A stretch of DNA of 64,000 bases from Salinarchaeum sp. Harcht-Bsk1 (GCF_000403645.1 NC_021313.1:1-64000), one strand, 5' to 3'. Counted from the stretch's first letter, positions 1 through 8,657 are shown. A program made the numbers and translations. Notes: generated from the sequence alone by a model not told the origin.

Positions 1-380
1 CGACCGAAGGGAGGCGCGGAAGTCATCGTCTAGTCCTGCGGCGTCGGCGCCGACCGAAGGGAGGCGCGGAAGTCATCGTCTAGTCCTGCGGCGTCGGCGC
101 CGACCGAAGGGAGGCGCGGAAGTCATCGTCTAGTCCTGCGGCGTCGGCGCCGACCGAAGGGAGGCGCGGAAGTCATCGTCTAGTCCTGCGGCGTCGGCGC
201 CGACCGAAGGGAGGCGCGGAAGTCATCGTCTAGTCCTGCGGCGTCGGCGCCGACCGAAAGGAGGCGCGGAAGGCGTCGACCGATTGTGCGGTGCCGTCGT
301 CGACCGCAGGGAGGCACGGAAGTCATCGTCTAGTCCTGCGGTTTCGCCGTCGACCGCAGGGAGGCGCGGAAGTCATCGTC
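1..380. repeat. Tandem array of a 50-bp unit (five perfect copies plus degenerate copies)
   Basis: Five identical 50-bp units fill 1-250. Three diverged units follow at 251-300, 301-350 and 351-380, the last broken off. Each perfect junction creates the 12-bp palindrome GTCGGCGCCGAC (for example 43-54). The unit length is not a multiple of three and each unit carries TAG, so no frame stays open through the array, which argues that it is noncoding. There are no unique spacers, so it is not CRISPR. The array runs to the window edge and probably continues upstream. It lies directly upstream of the promoter of the winged-helix gene at 500. Function unknown. Confidence 0.95.
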
Positions 381-468
381 CATACGGGTCGGTCGAGGTG
401 GCGAGCGAAACGATACCCTGCAACTGCCCCGCCTGCAAGAGTTGCTGAGCCTGCGACCGTCACAGGAC

Positions 469-479
469 CTTTATACTAC
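469..479 (+). promoter_or_regulatory. TATA box of the winged-helix gene at 500
   Basis: CTTTATACTAC lies about 26 bp upstream of the GTG start, the spacing expected for a leaderless haloarchaeal transcript. It supports the GTG start at 500. Confidence 0.7.
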
Positions 480-499
480 ACCGCGAGCGAGCAGGGAGC

Positions 500-853
500 G
501 TGAGCGAGGAGTGTGACGAGACGGAGATTCTCGCCCTCCTCGACGACGAGTATGCACGGGCGATTCTGGGGGAAACGAGTGCCCAACCCATGTCAGCTAC
601 CGAACTTAGCGACCGATGCGATGCGTCCCGGTCGACGATCTACCGGCGAATCGACCGTCTCACGGACTGCAATCTGCTCGAAGAGCGAATGCGCTACGAT
701 CCGGACGGCCACCACCGGAGCGTCTACGCTTCGCGGCTCGAGGAAGTTCGCGTTACCTTCGAGGAGGCCGAACCAGTCCTTGCGATCGAACGAACCGAAA
801 CGGCCGACGAAGACGTGGCCGACCGCTTCACACGGATGTGGGAGGGCCTATGA
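500..853 (+). CDS. Winged-helix transcriptional regulator (ArsR-like)
   Basis: A 117-aa protein with an N-terminal winged helix (about residues 5-75). The recognition helix is the stretch ending in TIYRRIDRL, followed by a wing rich in Arg/His. It is probably a dimeric DNA-binding repressor or activator; the ligand is unknown. The start is GTG, placed by a TATA box at 469-479. Its stop overlaps the ATG of the next gene (ATGA at 850-853), so the two are translationally coupled. A related small regulator sits at 55012-55374. The family assignment is firm, the target is not known. Confidence 0.85.
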   Translation: MSEECDETEILALLDDEYARAILGETSAQPMSATELSDRCDASRSTIYRRIDRLTDCNLLEERMRYDPDGHHRSVYASRLEEVRVTFEEAEPVLAIERTETADEDVADRFTRMWEGL

Positions 854-1164
854 TCTACGGTTTCACCAACCTCCGGTTGGTCATCCTCGCGGCCTCTCTG
901 GTAGCGACGTTGCTCGGGCTGGTGGTGGGCTATCAGGCCTATCGCGGCTTCCGTCGGCACCAGAGCGCCTCCATGCGTCAGCTATCTGTCGGCCTCTTGC
1001 TGTTGACTGCCGTCTCCTTCACGCTCGCCTTCGTGGGCACCTTGCTCCTCCGGGCGGAGTACCTCGACCCGTCGCTGCGCGATCCCCTCACGCTCGTCGT
1101 CAGATTGCTGCAGGTCGCAGGGCTCGCGTTGATCACCTACTCGCTGTACAATCGGCCCGACTGA
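850..1164 (+). CDS. Small membrane protein paired with the upstream regulator (DUF7521-like)
   Basis: A 104-aa protein with three predicted membrane helices (about residues 8-30, 43-66 and 80-98) and basic residues in the loops. The ATG overlaps the regulator's stop by 4 bp. In haloarchaea, regulator/small-membrane-protein pairs of this kind are common, and I believe this one belongs to the DUF7521 family, from memory. A plausible role is sensing at the membrane for the paired regulator, which is inference. No catalytic motif is visible. Confidence 0.8.
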   Translation: MIYGFTNLRLVILAASLVATLLGLVVGYQAYRGFRRHQSASMRQLSVGLLLLTAVSFTLAFVGTLLLRAEYLDPSLRDPLTLVVRLLQVAGLALITYSLYNRPD

Positions 1165-1327
1165 CTCGACCCCGAACGGGTACTTTCTCATTCGGTTCTC
1201 CGATATCGTTCGCGTCCCGGACCGCCCACGTGACCGAATCACGAAAATGACTGCAGGACTCGAGCGACGAGTTCGACGAAGAACCGATCGCTGAGCCTCT
1301 CGCGACGAGCCAACTCCCAGGTCGGGC

Positions 1328-2488
1328 TTACTGGCAACCGATCGACGTCGCGACGTCGTGGAGCGAGACCGTGTCGCCCGCGCCAACGACGGAGTACGTG
1401 TTCCCCCCACAGGTCCATACGACGGCTTCGTTAGCTCCGACGGAGACGCGACGTCCCGGCTTGCTCCCGACGTCGATTCGCTCCCCGTTTTCGAGGTCGG
1501 AGTCGACGCCAGCGAGTTTCGTGACCGTGAACGAGTCGGACCCGTCGCTGTAGATCAGCGTGATCGACTGGCCGTCGCCGGCCGGCTGGATCTGCCCCGT
1601 CTCGAACTCGTAGTCGTCTGGAACCGACGGCTCGGGAACGTCGCGGTCGGTCGCACTGGCGAGCGCCGAGTAGCGCTCGTACTGCCCGACGGTGCCGTTG
1701 ACTCCCTCGACGACGCGAGCCGTCGCTGGGGGATCAAACGTGAACTGCTCCCCGTCGAACGATGGGTTGTAGCTGACGTTCCGGTAGGTCGAGGTCGCGA
1801 CGGTGGTATCGTTTCCGACCTGCACGCCGATACGAGAGCGAATCGGGAAGTGCCACTCGCGGTCGATCCAGTACGTCGCGTTCTGGACGAGCCCGCTATC
1901 GGCTGGCGCGTCGAGGTGAATGACGCGAGCCTCGCGACCGTCGACTGCTTCGGTGCCCGACGACTCGACGGAGAGGTTCTCTCCGAGCGGGATAGAGAGG
2001 TCCTGCGCGGATCCGGCGCTCGTACCGGCTGCAGGGACCGTTGGCGCGGCCGAAATACCGACGCTCCCGTCCGCGTCGCCGTCCTCGAGCTGATCGTACA
2101 TGCCGGCGACCATCTCCACGGTTCGATTGACGTTCCCACTCGCGTCGGGGACCGCAATCACGCGGACGACGTTCTGCTCGGGCTGGTAGTACCACATTCT
2201 GGAGCCGTTCGAGACCATCGTGGTCCCCCGATTTGGACCGGACTGAACGGTTACGCGGAACTCCCCGGTATCGAAGTTCTGGACGACGTGCATCGAGATC
2301 GCCGTCGCGTTTCCTCCACTGCGCTGTTCAGTGACGACGTCGGCTTCGATCGTCTCGAGCGAGTCGAGTGTATCGCGCACCTCGCTCTCGTCGGGATAGG
2401 AGTCCTCCGAGAACTGCAGGGCGCAGCCGGCGAGCCCGAGGACCCCGAGGAGGACGAGTGCGAGGACGATCCGTCGGGCGGTGCTCAT
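1328..2488 (-). CDS. LolA-like lipoprotein
   Basis: A 386-aa exported lipoprotein. The signal peptide ends in a lipobox LAGC with the lipidated Cys at residue 22. A LolA-like beta-rich domain follows (about residues 35-250), resembling lipoprotein carrier or outer-membrane lipoprotein-sorting folds. The C-terminal part (about 280-386) resembles the small domain often fused to it (DUF4367-like). In archaea these are probably surface-anchored binding proteins with unknown ligands. A TTTAAG element lies about 35-40 bp upstream. It converges with the 850-1164 gene. Confidence 0.85.
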   Translation of the reverse strand: MSTARRIVLALVLLGVLGLAGCALQFSEDSYPDESEVRDTLDSLETIEADVVTEQRSGGNATAISMHVVQNFDTGEFRVTVQSGPNRGTTMVSNGSRMWYYQPEQNVVRVIAVPDASGNVNRTVEMVAGMYDQLEDGDADGSVGISAAPTVPAAGTSAGSAQDLSIPLGENLSVESSGTEAVDGREARVIHLDAPADSGLVQNATYWIDREWHFPIRSRIGVQVGNDTTVATSTYRNVSYNPSFDGEQFTFDPPATARVVEGVNGTVGQYERYSALASATDRDVPEPSVPDDYEFETGQIQPAGDGQSITLIYSDGSDSFTVTKLAGVDSDLENGERIDVGSKPGRRVSVGANEAVVWTCGGNTYSVVGAGDTVSLHDVATSIGCQ

Positions 2489-2644
2489 GCGGGGAATCGG
2501 TCGAAGCTGGGTATTGCCAGGTGCTTAAATCGTACCATCCACGTCGTTACGATTAGTTAGACGCAGGCGAACCTGCGAACGTAGTACCCCAGGGCATCGT
2601 CGCCGGACGAAGCCCTCAAACACGCCGACGACCAAACGGGATTC

Positions 2645-3526
2645 ATGCAAGCCCTCGTGATCGTCGCCCACGGATCGCACCTGAATCCGGGTTCGAGCGA
2701 ACCCACCTTCGAACACGCCGACACGATCCGCGCGACGGGAGCCTTCGACGAGGTTCGAGAGGCGTTCTGGAAGGAGGAACCCCACTTCCGTGAGGCGCTC
2801 CGGACGGTCGCTGCCGACGAGGTGTACGTCGTTCCGTTGTTCATCAGCGAGGGGTACTTCACCGAGGAGGTCATCCCCAGAGAACTCCGCCTCGAAGGGT
2901 GGGACGTCGAGGACTGGGAGTCCGGAGACGGCGTCAGCGCGAGCCACGCGACGTACGCCGCTGCCGACGTCGAGAAGGACGTCCACTACGTCGGTCCAGC
3001 AGGGACCCACGATGCAATGTCGGACGTGATCGTCCGCCGTGCGGAATCGGTGACCGGCGACCCCGACGTCGGTGACGGCTTCGGTCTCGCGGTGGTCGGC
3101 CACGGGACGAAACGGAACGAGCACTCGGCCCGCGCGATCGAGTATCACGCGGATCGGATCGACGAGATGGGTCGCTTCGACGAGGTGCAGGCCCTCTTCA
3201 TGGACGAAGAGCCGGAAGTCGACGACGTGACGGACTACTTCGAGAGCGACGACGTGGTCGTCGTGCCGCTGTTCGTCGCCGACGGCTACCACACCCAGGA
3301 AGACATTCCCGAGGACATGGGCCTGACCGAGGACTACCGAGACGGGTGGGAGACACCGGCGACGGTCGACGGCCAGCGGATCTGGTACGCCGGCGCCGTC
3401 GGCACCGAGCCGCTCATGGCCGACGTCCTGCTCGAACGGGCCGCCGACGCCGGTGCAGACGTCGGCGACGCTGTCGAGCAGGTTCGCGAGCAGACGCGAG
3501 TGTCGCCGTCACCGGCAGACGACTGA
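2645..3526 (+). CDS. cbiX: Sirohydrochlorin cobaltochelatase CbiX
   Basis: A 293-aa two-domain CbiX-type chelatase that inserts cobalt into sirohydrochlorin on the way to cobalamin. Related enzymes insert Fe or Ni. The two halves each start with a His-containing strand: AHGSHL near residue 8 and VVGHGTKRNE near residue 152. Both halves contain VPLFISEGY / VPLFVADGYHTQEDIP segments typical of the family. It precedes the DR2241-type Fe-S protein, a known partner arrangement in haloarchaea. The last codons are repeated in the DNA just after the stop (see findings). Confidence 0.93.
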   Translation: MQALVIVAHGSHLNPGSSEPTFEHADTIRATGAFDEVREAFWKEEPHFREALRTVAADEVYVVPLFISEGYFTEEVIPRELRLEGWDVEDWESGDGVSASHATYAAADVEKDVHYVGPAGTHDAMSDVIVRRAESVTGDPDVGDGFGLAVVGHGTKRNEHSARAIEYHADRIDEMGRFDEVQALFMDEEPEVDDVTDYFESDDVVVVPLFVADGYHTQEDIPEDMGLTEDYRDGWETPATVDGQRIWYAGAVGTEPLMADVLLERAADAGADVGDAVEQVREQTRVSPSPADD

Positions 3527-3566
3527 CCACACCGGCAGACGACTGTACCGGACCGGCAGCCGACCG
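3511..3566. repeat. Three imperfect direct repeats over the cbiX stop codon
   Basis: ACCGGCAGACGACTG occurs at 3511-3525 and 3531-3545, and a diverged copy (ACCGGCAGCCGACCG) at 3552-3566. The spacing is 20-21 bp. The first copy contains the cbiX stop codon. This looks like a small tandem duplication. Confidence 0.8.
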
Positions 3567-3691
3567 AACACCGCCGCCAAACGACCGAAACTCGCTGGCG
3601 AACGACCGAACCGCTTTCCGATCTGTCGCTGCGGGCCGTCCTGTTCGCCGAAAGCAGCCCACTTTTCTCGCGGCAGCCGTATTCCTCGCGC

Positions 3692-4813
3692 ATGGACGAC
3701 GCGCTGGTGGACGCGCTACTCGTCGCTGCCGAGGACGGAGGCGTCGACTGCGACGGACTCGTGGCGACCGTCGACGACAGTGACGGCTACGTGTTCGCCG
3801 CCGGGGACGAGCGCCATCACGGCGTCGACGAGGAACGATTCCGCGAACTCGCACGCGAGCACCCCCGGTACGTCGGGAACTGGCGATTCTGGGCCCAGGA
3901 AACGCCGCCGGGAGACGATCGTGTCGCCTTCCTCCGGTGGCTCGAAGGAGCCGAGGACGAACCCCTCCCGGACCGCCTGAATCGCCTCGAAGACGGCGTC
4001 GAGACGACGTGGGGGCAGCTACACGTCACGGTGACGCTGGCCGATTCGGGAGCAGCGGCTCCCGCGAGCCAATACCACCGTCAGTACACGTTGCGACATG
4101 CCGAGGACGTCCACGGCGAAGCCCCCGTGGATTCCGCGGACCTGACCGATCACACCGACCCGCTCGACGCCCGCGAACTGTCGAAGCACGACGACCGGAA
4201 TCGCTACCGTCCACTCAAGACGGCACCGACGCTCCAGCGTGGCTGGCGCTTCCCCGACCTGGACCCGTCTGCACTCGTCCGCGCCGTCGAGTGTTTCTAC
4301 CCGGCGACGATCCCGAACTGGCACCGCGAACGAGAGGGGGACCTCGACGTCGATCACTGGCGAGACACCGCGGAACGCCAGACGGGCATCTACGACGTCG
4401 TCGAAGAGCTTCCACGCGAAGCCGTCGAGTGGGTCGCAGAGGCGTGCTGCGTCGACTCGCAGTGTACGAAGCGTCGGGAGTGGCAGTACGACGAGGGCGA
4501 GGCGCTCGAGGCAGACGGTGGTGACGGCACGTACCCCTGTCGGGAGCCCTGCTCACTGGTCGTCGCCGCGGCCCGAAAGTGGACGATCCTCGAGGGCGAG
4601 ACCGAGCGGACCTACGAGTTCGACCTCACGCCGAGTGAGAAACACCAACTGGAAGAGCTGATAGACGCCGTCGCCGACGGCCGGGTGGACGAGATTCGCG
4701 AAGCCGACGTGGGCGACGGCGCCAATCGCTACCGGGCGCGATACCTCCGAGCCAAGCGCTTCGACGATGAGGGGAACCTCTGTGGCGTTCCCACGACCGA
4801 CGGCGACGAGTAG
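3692..4813 (+). CDS. DR2241 family Fe-S protein associated with CbiX
   Basis: A 373-aa protein of the DR2241 family. The N-terminal two thirds is the conserved domain. The C-terminal region carries Cys252, Cys253, Cys258, Cys283 and Cys287, four of which probably bind a 4Fe-4S cluster. The family is regularly found beside CbiX chelatases, so a role in metal chelation or corrin/tetrapyrrole redox chemistry is likely, but no reaction is established. The gene is 165 bp downstream of cbiX on the same strand. Confidence 0.85.
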   Translation: MDDALVDALLVAAEDGGVDCDGLVATVDDSDGYVFAAGDERHHGVDEERFRELAREHPRYVGNWRFWAQETPPGDDRVAFLRWLEGAEDEPLPDRLNRLEDGVETTWGQLHVTVTLADSGAAAPASQYHRQYTLRHAEDVHGEAPVDSADLTDHTDPLDARELSKHDDRNRYRPLKTAPTLQRGWRFPDLDPSALVRAVECFYPATIPNWHREREGDLDVDHWRDTAERQTGIYDVVEELPREAVEWVAEACCVDSQCTKRREWQYDEGEALEADGGDGTYPCREPCSLVVAAARKWTILEGETERTYEFDLTPSEKHQLEELIDAVADGRVDEIREADVGDGANRYRARYLRAKRFDDEGNLCGVPTTDGDE

Positions 4814-4830
4814 GCCCCGCTACCGCTTCC

Positions 4831-5487
4831 TCACTGTCGAAGCAACGAGAGGAACGCCGCTTGGACGGTCGCGAAGACGAGCACGACCCCGAGTTTGACG
4901 GCGAGACTGTCGAAGTATCCCCAGGCGAACGCGGCGATGACGATTGCGATCGCGGCGAGGACGAAGAGGAGCACGTTCCAGACGTCGGCACGGGGCGCGA
5001 ACGACTGGAGGCTGGACCGTACTGCCTCGACGGCAGTCGACGTGTCGTACTCCGTCTCCGGGGGACCGGTCGAATCCTCCGCCGCGACCGGAGCCCCCGT
5101 CGAACGACTCGCTTCCGCCCCGTCGTCCTCCTGCTCGTGTTCGATCGGGCTGGTCGCGAGGGCGCCCGACTCCCGTACGAGCACGTCGACGGCTACTGAC
5201 TCCCGACCGTACCCCGTCGAGAGTTCGAGGGTGCCACGCGCGGGCCGGAGGTCCGTCCGGACGTCGATCGGAACGTCGACGACGTCGTCGGGTTCGAGGA
5301 AAGGATTGCCGTCGGTGATCGTCGCGGTCGTCGCGAGGTCGCCAGACAGCGAGCAGTGAACGTGGCTCCCCTCGCCGTGGTTCTGGATTCTGACGACGAA
5401 CGGGCCGTCGGTCTCGAAGCTGTCACTCGCGGGCTCGATGGCGTGGTGCTTCGAGCGGTTGAGGTGAACCGCGAGCGCGTCAGTCAC
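4831..5487 (-). CDS. Haloarchaeal membrane-anchored protein (DUF7524-like)
   Basis: A 218-aa protein with an N-terminal beta-rich domain (about 1-110), an acidic linker (about 115-155) and two C-terminal membrane helices with the last few residues basic. I chose the GTG at 5487 because a CTTTTTGC element lies about 29 bp upstream and VTDALAVHLNR resembles the usual family start. An in-frame TTG at 5514 gives nine more residues. No catalytic motif is recognised. The family name is from memory. Confidence 0.75.
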   Translation of the reverse strand: MTDALAVHLNRSKHHAIEPASDSFETDGPFVVRIQNHGEGSHVHCSLSGDLATTATITDGNPFLEPDDVVDVPIDVRTDLRPARGTLELSTGYGRESVAVDVLVRESGALATSPIEHEQEDDGAEASRSTGAPVAAEDSTGPPETEYDTSTAVEAVRSSLQSFAPRADVWNVLLFVLAAIAIVIAAFAWGYFDSLAVKLGVVLVFATVQAAFLSLLRQ

Positions 5488-5576
5488 GGGCTTCAGTGCA
5501 CGCGGGGACGGCAAAAAGGTTCGCAGGGCTCAGAGGCCCCATGACCGTCGAACGAGTGCCTCGATACGTGAGCCGC

Positions 5577-5771
5577 TCAGGAGGGTGCCTCCTCTCGCAT
5601 GTCCGGCGGGAGCAGGTTCGCGATGCCGTCCTCGATGTGGTACGTCTCGCCGCAATCGGTGCAGGTCAGCGTGCCCTCGAGAATCTCCTCGCCGTCCTGC
5701 TCCTCGACGTCCAGGTCGAGTTCGGCCTTGTCCAGCGGGCAGCGGAGGATGTCGAGCGTCGACTGCTTCAC
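5577..5771 (-). CDS. Trm112 family methyltransferase-activator protein
   Basis: A 64-aa zinc-ribbon-like protein with LRCPLDKAEL near the N-terminus and LTCTDCGETYHIEDGIANLLP, the Trm112/YcaR signature. Trm112 proteins bind and activate SAM methyltransferases acting on tRNA, rRNA or release factors. A GTG start is used; the in-frame codon three positions upstream is a stop, so the start is fixed. The partner methyltransferase is not in this window. Confidence 0.88.
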   Translation of the reverse strand: MKQSTLDILRCPLDKAELDLDVEEQDGEEILEGTLTCTDCGETYHIEDGIANLLPPDMREEAPS

Positions 5772-5924
5772 CGCGAGTCACCCAGTGTCATGTGACGTAC
5801 TCCACGTGGCACTCAAAAAAGCGTGACGGGTCGAGCGGCGTGGATCCGAATCGTAACAGACGGCTACCGGCGCGCTCGGTGCGGGACCGCACAGAGGTAC
5901 GGGCTCCGCGACCCGTGACCGGCA

Positions 5925-5933
5925 CCTATACGG
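5925..5933 (+). promoter_or_regulatory. TATA box of the DtxR-type regulator
   Basis: CCTATACGG lies about 27 bp upstream of the ATG at 5956. It favours that start over the ATG at 5935, which would overlap the initiator region. Confidence 0.6.
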
Positions 5934-5955
5934 AATGCCCGACCAAATTCCGCGT

Positions 5956-6648
5956 ATGATGCTGAGCGACGTCATGGAGGACTATCTCAAGGCGATCTAC
6001 TACCTCCAGGGCGAGGACGAGGAGGGTGAGCGGATCCGGACCTCTGCAATCGCCGACCACCTCGACGTGACGTCGCCGACGGTCACCAGCATGCTCGAGA
6101 AACTCGAGGACCGCGGGCTGGTCGACCGCGAGAAGTACAAGGGCGTCAGATTGACCGACGAGGGTGAGACGGTCGCCCTCGAGGTCCTCCGCCACCACCG
6201 GCTCCTCGAGGCGTACCTCACGGAACACCTCGACTACGACTGGAGCGAGGTCCACGACGAGGCCGATCGCCTCGAGCACCACATCTCGGAGAAGTTCGAA
6301 CGCCGACTCGCCGACATTCTCGACGATCCGGAGGTCGACCCCCACGGCGATCCCATCCCGAACGAACAGCTCGAACCACCGGCTGCGGAGGTTGGCATTC
6401 CGCTCACCGAGTACGATCCCGACGATCGCGTCGCAGTCGCGCGGATCGAGGACGGCGATCCCGAGATCCTCCGGTACCTCGCAGAGCGCGGGATCGAACC
6501 CGGTGCCGTCCTCGAGGTCGTCGACGTCGCACCGTTCGGCGTGGTCACGGTTCGGGCAGCGACTGCGTCCGACACGTGTGCGCTCCCGGAGGACGTCGCG
6601 GGCGAGGTCCTCGTTACGTCCGTCGTCGAGGAAATAGAGGGTGCATAA
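5956..6648 (+). CDS. DtxR/MntR-family metal-dependent transcriptional regulator
   Basis: A 230-aa regulator. A winged helix (about residues 1-65, with TSAIADHLDVTSPTVTSML as the helix-turn-helix) is followed by the helical dimerisation and metal-binding domain (HHRLLEAYL, DEADRLEHHIS). The C-terminal domain is SH3/FeoA-like (about 150-225). These proteins sense Fe(II) or Mn(II) and repress uptake genes. I start at ATG 5956 because of the TATA box at 5925-5933. No obvious metal-transport gene is adjacent. Confidence 0.9.
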   Translation: MMLSDVMEDYLKAIYYLQGEDEEGERIRTSAIADHLDVTSPTVTSMLEKLEDRGLVDREKYKGVRLTDEGETVALEVLRHHRLLEAYLTEHLDYDWSEVHDEADRLEHHISEKFERRLADILDDPEVDPHGDPIPNEQLEPPAAEVGIPLTEYDPDDRVAVARIEDGDPEILRYLAERGIEPGAVLEVVDVAPFGVVTVRAATASDTCALPEDVAGEVLVTSVVEEIEGA

Positions 6649-6692
6649 CGGTCTCCCAGACTCCCAAGCGTGTTCGGGAGCAGTACCCACGG

Positions 6693-6700
6693 ATTTAAGG
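6693..6700 (+). promoter_or_regulatory. TATA box of the regulator at 6724
   Basis: ATTTAAGG lies about 27 bp upstream of ATG 6724 and supports a leaderless start there. Confidence 0.6.
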
Positions 6701-6723
6701 AAATCTACGAGCAATTACAGTGC

Positions 6724-7260
6724 ATGTCATCGATCGAGCTGACTCCCAGCCAAAAGACGATTCTGACCGCGCTGGTCAACCTCTACGGGGAGGAATCCGA
6801 GAACGCGGTCAAGGGGGAGCAGATCGCGGAGGAGGTCGATCGCAATCCGGGCACGATCCGGAATCAGATGCAGAGCCTGAAGGCACTCCAACTGGTGGAG
6901 GGCGTCCCCGGTCCAAAAGGGGGTTACAAGCCGACACCGACCGCCTACGAGGCGCTGGACGTCCAACAGATGGACGACGCCGCGAGCGTTCCGCTCTTCC
7001 ACGAGGGCGAACTCCTCGAAGGCGCAACAGTCGAGGAGATCGACCTCAACAGTATCCATCATCCCGATCTCTGCCGTGCCGAGATTCACCTGCAGGGGTC
7101 CATCCGCTCCGTCGAGGAGGGCGACCAGGTAACCGTCGGTCCAACCCCGCTATCGAAGCTGCAGGTTACGGGAACCGTCGACGGAAAGGACGACACCGCG
7201 AACGTACTCATACTTCAGATCGAAGATATGAAGGCGCCCGCCGAGGAGCCCGCCCACTGA
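6724..7260 (+). CDS. Winged-helix regulator (Rrf2-like) of haloarchaea
   Basis: A 178-aa protein with a winged helix at residues 1-75 (GEQIAEEVDRNPGTIRNQMQSL is the recognition region, then a Gly-rich wing PGPKGGYKPT). The C-terminal domain (about 90-175) resembles a small-molecule-binding or beta-barrel domain. Haloarchaeal homologues are annotated as Rrf2-family regulators, but there are no Cys residues positioned to hold an Fe-S cluster; the single Cys is in the C-terminal half. The ligand and targets are unknown. The start is supported by a TATA box at 6693-6700. Confidence 0.8.
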   Translation: MSSIELTPSQKTILTALVNLYGEESENAVKGEQIAEEVDRNPGTIRNQMQSLKALQLVEGVPGPKGGYKPTPTAYEALDVQQMDDAASVPLFHEGELLEGATVEEIDLNSIHHPDLCRAEIHLQGSIRSVEEGDQVTVGPTPLSKLQVTGTVDGKDDTANVLILQIEDMKAPAEEPAH

Positions 7261-7312
7261 TTCGTCGCCTCGCAGTCCAGCAGTTACGGTTCCTGTTGCC
7301 GGTAGTGGCCGA

Positions 7313-7335
7313 GTCCATCACGAACAGTGATGGAC
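7313..7335. other. Perfect inverted repeat between the regulator and the NDH-2-like gene
   Basis: The arms GTCCATCAC and GTGATGGAC (9 bp) are separated by 5 nt. The outer flanks CGGTTC (7288-7293) and GAACCG (7338-7343) are also complementary. It lies about 40 bp upstream of the likely promoter of the gene at 7402 and could be an operator, or a terminator for the gene ending at 7260. Confidence 0.6.
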
Positions 7336-7401
7336 GTGAACCGATGACACGCAGGCGTGCGATTCGCAGGGTTTGTATCGGAGCCTCGCCGACAGGTTCT
7401 C

Positions 7402-8559
7402 ATGTCACCGACGGTCGCCGTGCTCGGCGCCGGGTATGCGGGCGCCGGCGCGGTCCAACGGCTCGAATCTGAACTGGGGGACGACGCTGATCTCGTCTGG
7501 ATCTCGGATACTGATTACCACCTCGTTCTCCACGAGTCCCATCGCTGCATTCGTGATCCGAGCGTCCGCGATTCGATCACCTTCCCCGTCGAGGAGATCA
7601 AGGCGCCGAGCACGACATTCGTCCACAGCGAAGTCACCGGTCTCGACGCCGAGGCCCAGACGATCGAACTCGCCGACGCCGACGACGTCGACTACGACTA
7701 CGTGCTCGTTGCGATCGGTAGTGCAACGGCGTTCTACGGCATTCCCGGGCTGGCGGAGCACTCCCACACGCTCAAGAGTCTCGACGACGCGCTCTCGATC
7801 CACGAGGCCCTCGTGGCGGCCGCGAAGGAGGCCACTCGTTCGAACCCCGCGACCGTCGTCATCGGTGGCGCCGGCCTCTCCGGGATCCAGACGGCTGGTG
7901 AAGTAGCCGAGTACCGTGACGAGCACGACGCACCGATCGACATCGTCCTCGTCGAGGCCCTCGACGAGATCTTCCCGGGCCAGGACCCTTCGATTCAGCA
8001 GGCGCTCCGGAAGCGGCTCGAAGCACGTGACATCGAAATCATGACCGGCGACCCGATCACCGAGGCCACCGAAGAGGCCGTCATCTTCGAGGATGCTGAC
8101 GACCTCCACTTCGACGTGCTCGTCTGGACAGGCGGCATTAGCGGCCGGGACGCCCTCGAGGACTCGGGACTCGACAACGAACACAATCGGCTCTCGGCCG
8201 ACGACACCTTCCAGACGTCCGACGACCGCGTGTTCGCCATCGGCGACTCTGCGCTCGTCGCACAGAACGGCGACGTCGCGCCGCCAACGGCACAGGCCGC
8301 CTGGCAGGCCGCAGAAGTCGCGGGCCAGAACCTCGCTCGCGCCATCGAGGGCCGATCGCTCAAGTCCTGGCGCCACGACGACAAGGGGACCGTGGTCTCC
8401 GTCGGCGAAGACGCAGTCGCTCACGACGTGGACGTCGTCCCGTTCGTCGACACGTTCGGGTCCGTTCCGGCGCGCCTGCTCAAGAAGGCGATCGCTGCTC
8501 GCTGGATCAAAGACATTAGCTCCTGGCGGCGTGCGAAGACGGCCTGGCCCGACCTGTAG
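7402..8559 (+). CDS. NDH-2-like FAD/NAD(P)-dependent oxidoreductase
   Basis: A 385-aa two-dinucleotide-domain flavoprotein. The N-terminal FAD motif is GAGYAGAG (residues 9-16). The NAD(P)-binding motif is in VVIGGAGLSGIQTAGEVAEY near residue 155. FAIGDSALV near residue 278 is the FAD-ribityl contact. The protein resembles type II NADH:quinone dehydrogenases, which move electrons from NADH to menaquinone without proton pumping. There is no clear C-terminal membrane helix, but the last 30 residues are basic and amphipathic. The substrate remains inferred. Confidence 0.85.
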   Translation: MSPTVAVLGAGYAGAGAVQRLESELGDDADLVWISDTDYHLVLHESHRCIRDPSVRDSITFPVEEIKAPSTTFVHSEVTGLDAEAQTIELADADDVDYDYVLVAIGSATAFYGIPGLAEHSHTLKSLDDALSIHEALVAAAKEATRSNPATVVIGGAGLSGIQTAGEVAEYRDEHDAPIDIVLVEALDEIFPGQDPSIQQALRKRLEARDIEIMTGDPITEATEEAVIFEDADDLHFDVLVWTGGISGRDALEDSGLDNEHNRLSADDTFQTSDDRVFAIGDSALVAQNGDVAPPTAQAAWQAAEVAGQNLARAIEGRSLKSWRHDDKGTVVSVGEDAVAHDVDVVPFVDTFGSVPARLLKKAIAARWIKDISSWRRAKTAWPDL

Positions 8560-8657
8560 CCTGGAAGCCAGTCGCTCCGGTAGCGAACCGAACGGTCGCT
8601 AAGGAGCGTAGCACCGTCACTGAGGCAGAATTGTAAACGCCGGGTTGTATCGCCGTA

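Noticed and set aside
1-380. CRISPR array
   Set aside because: The 50-bp units follow one another with no unique spacers between them, and the period is the whole unit. It is a plain tandem repeat.
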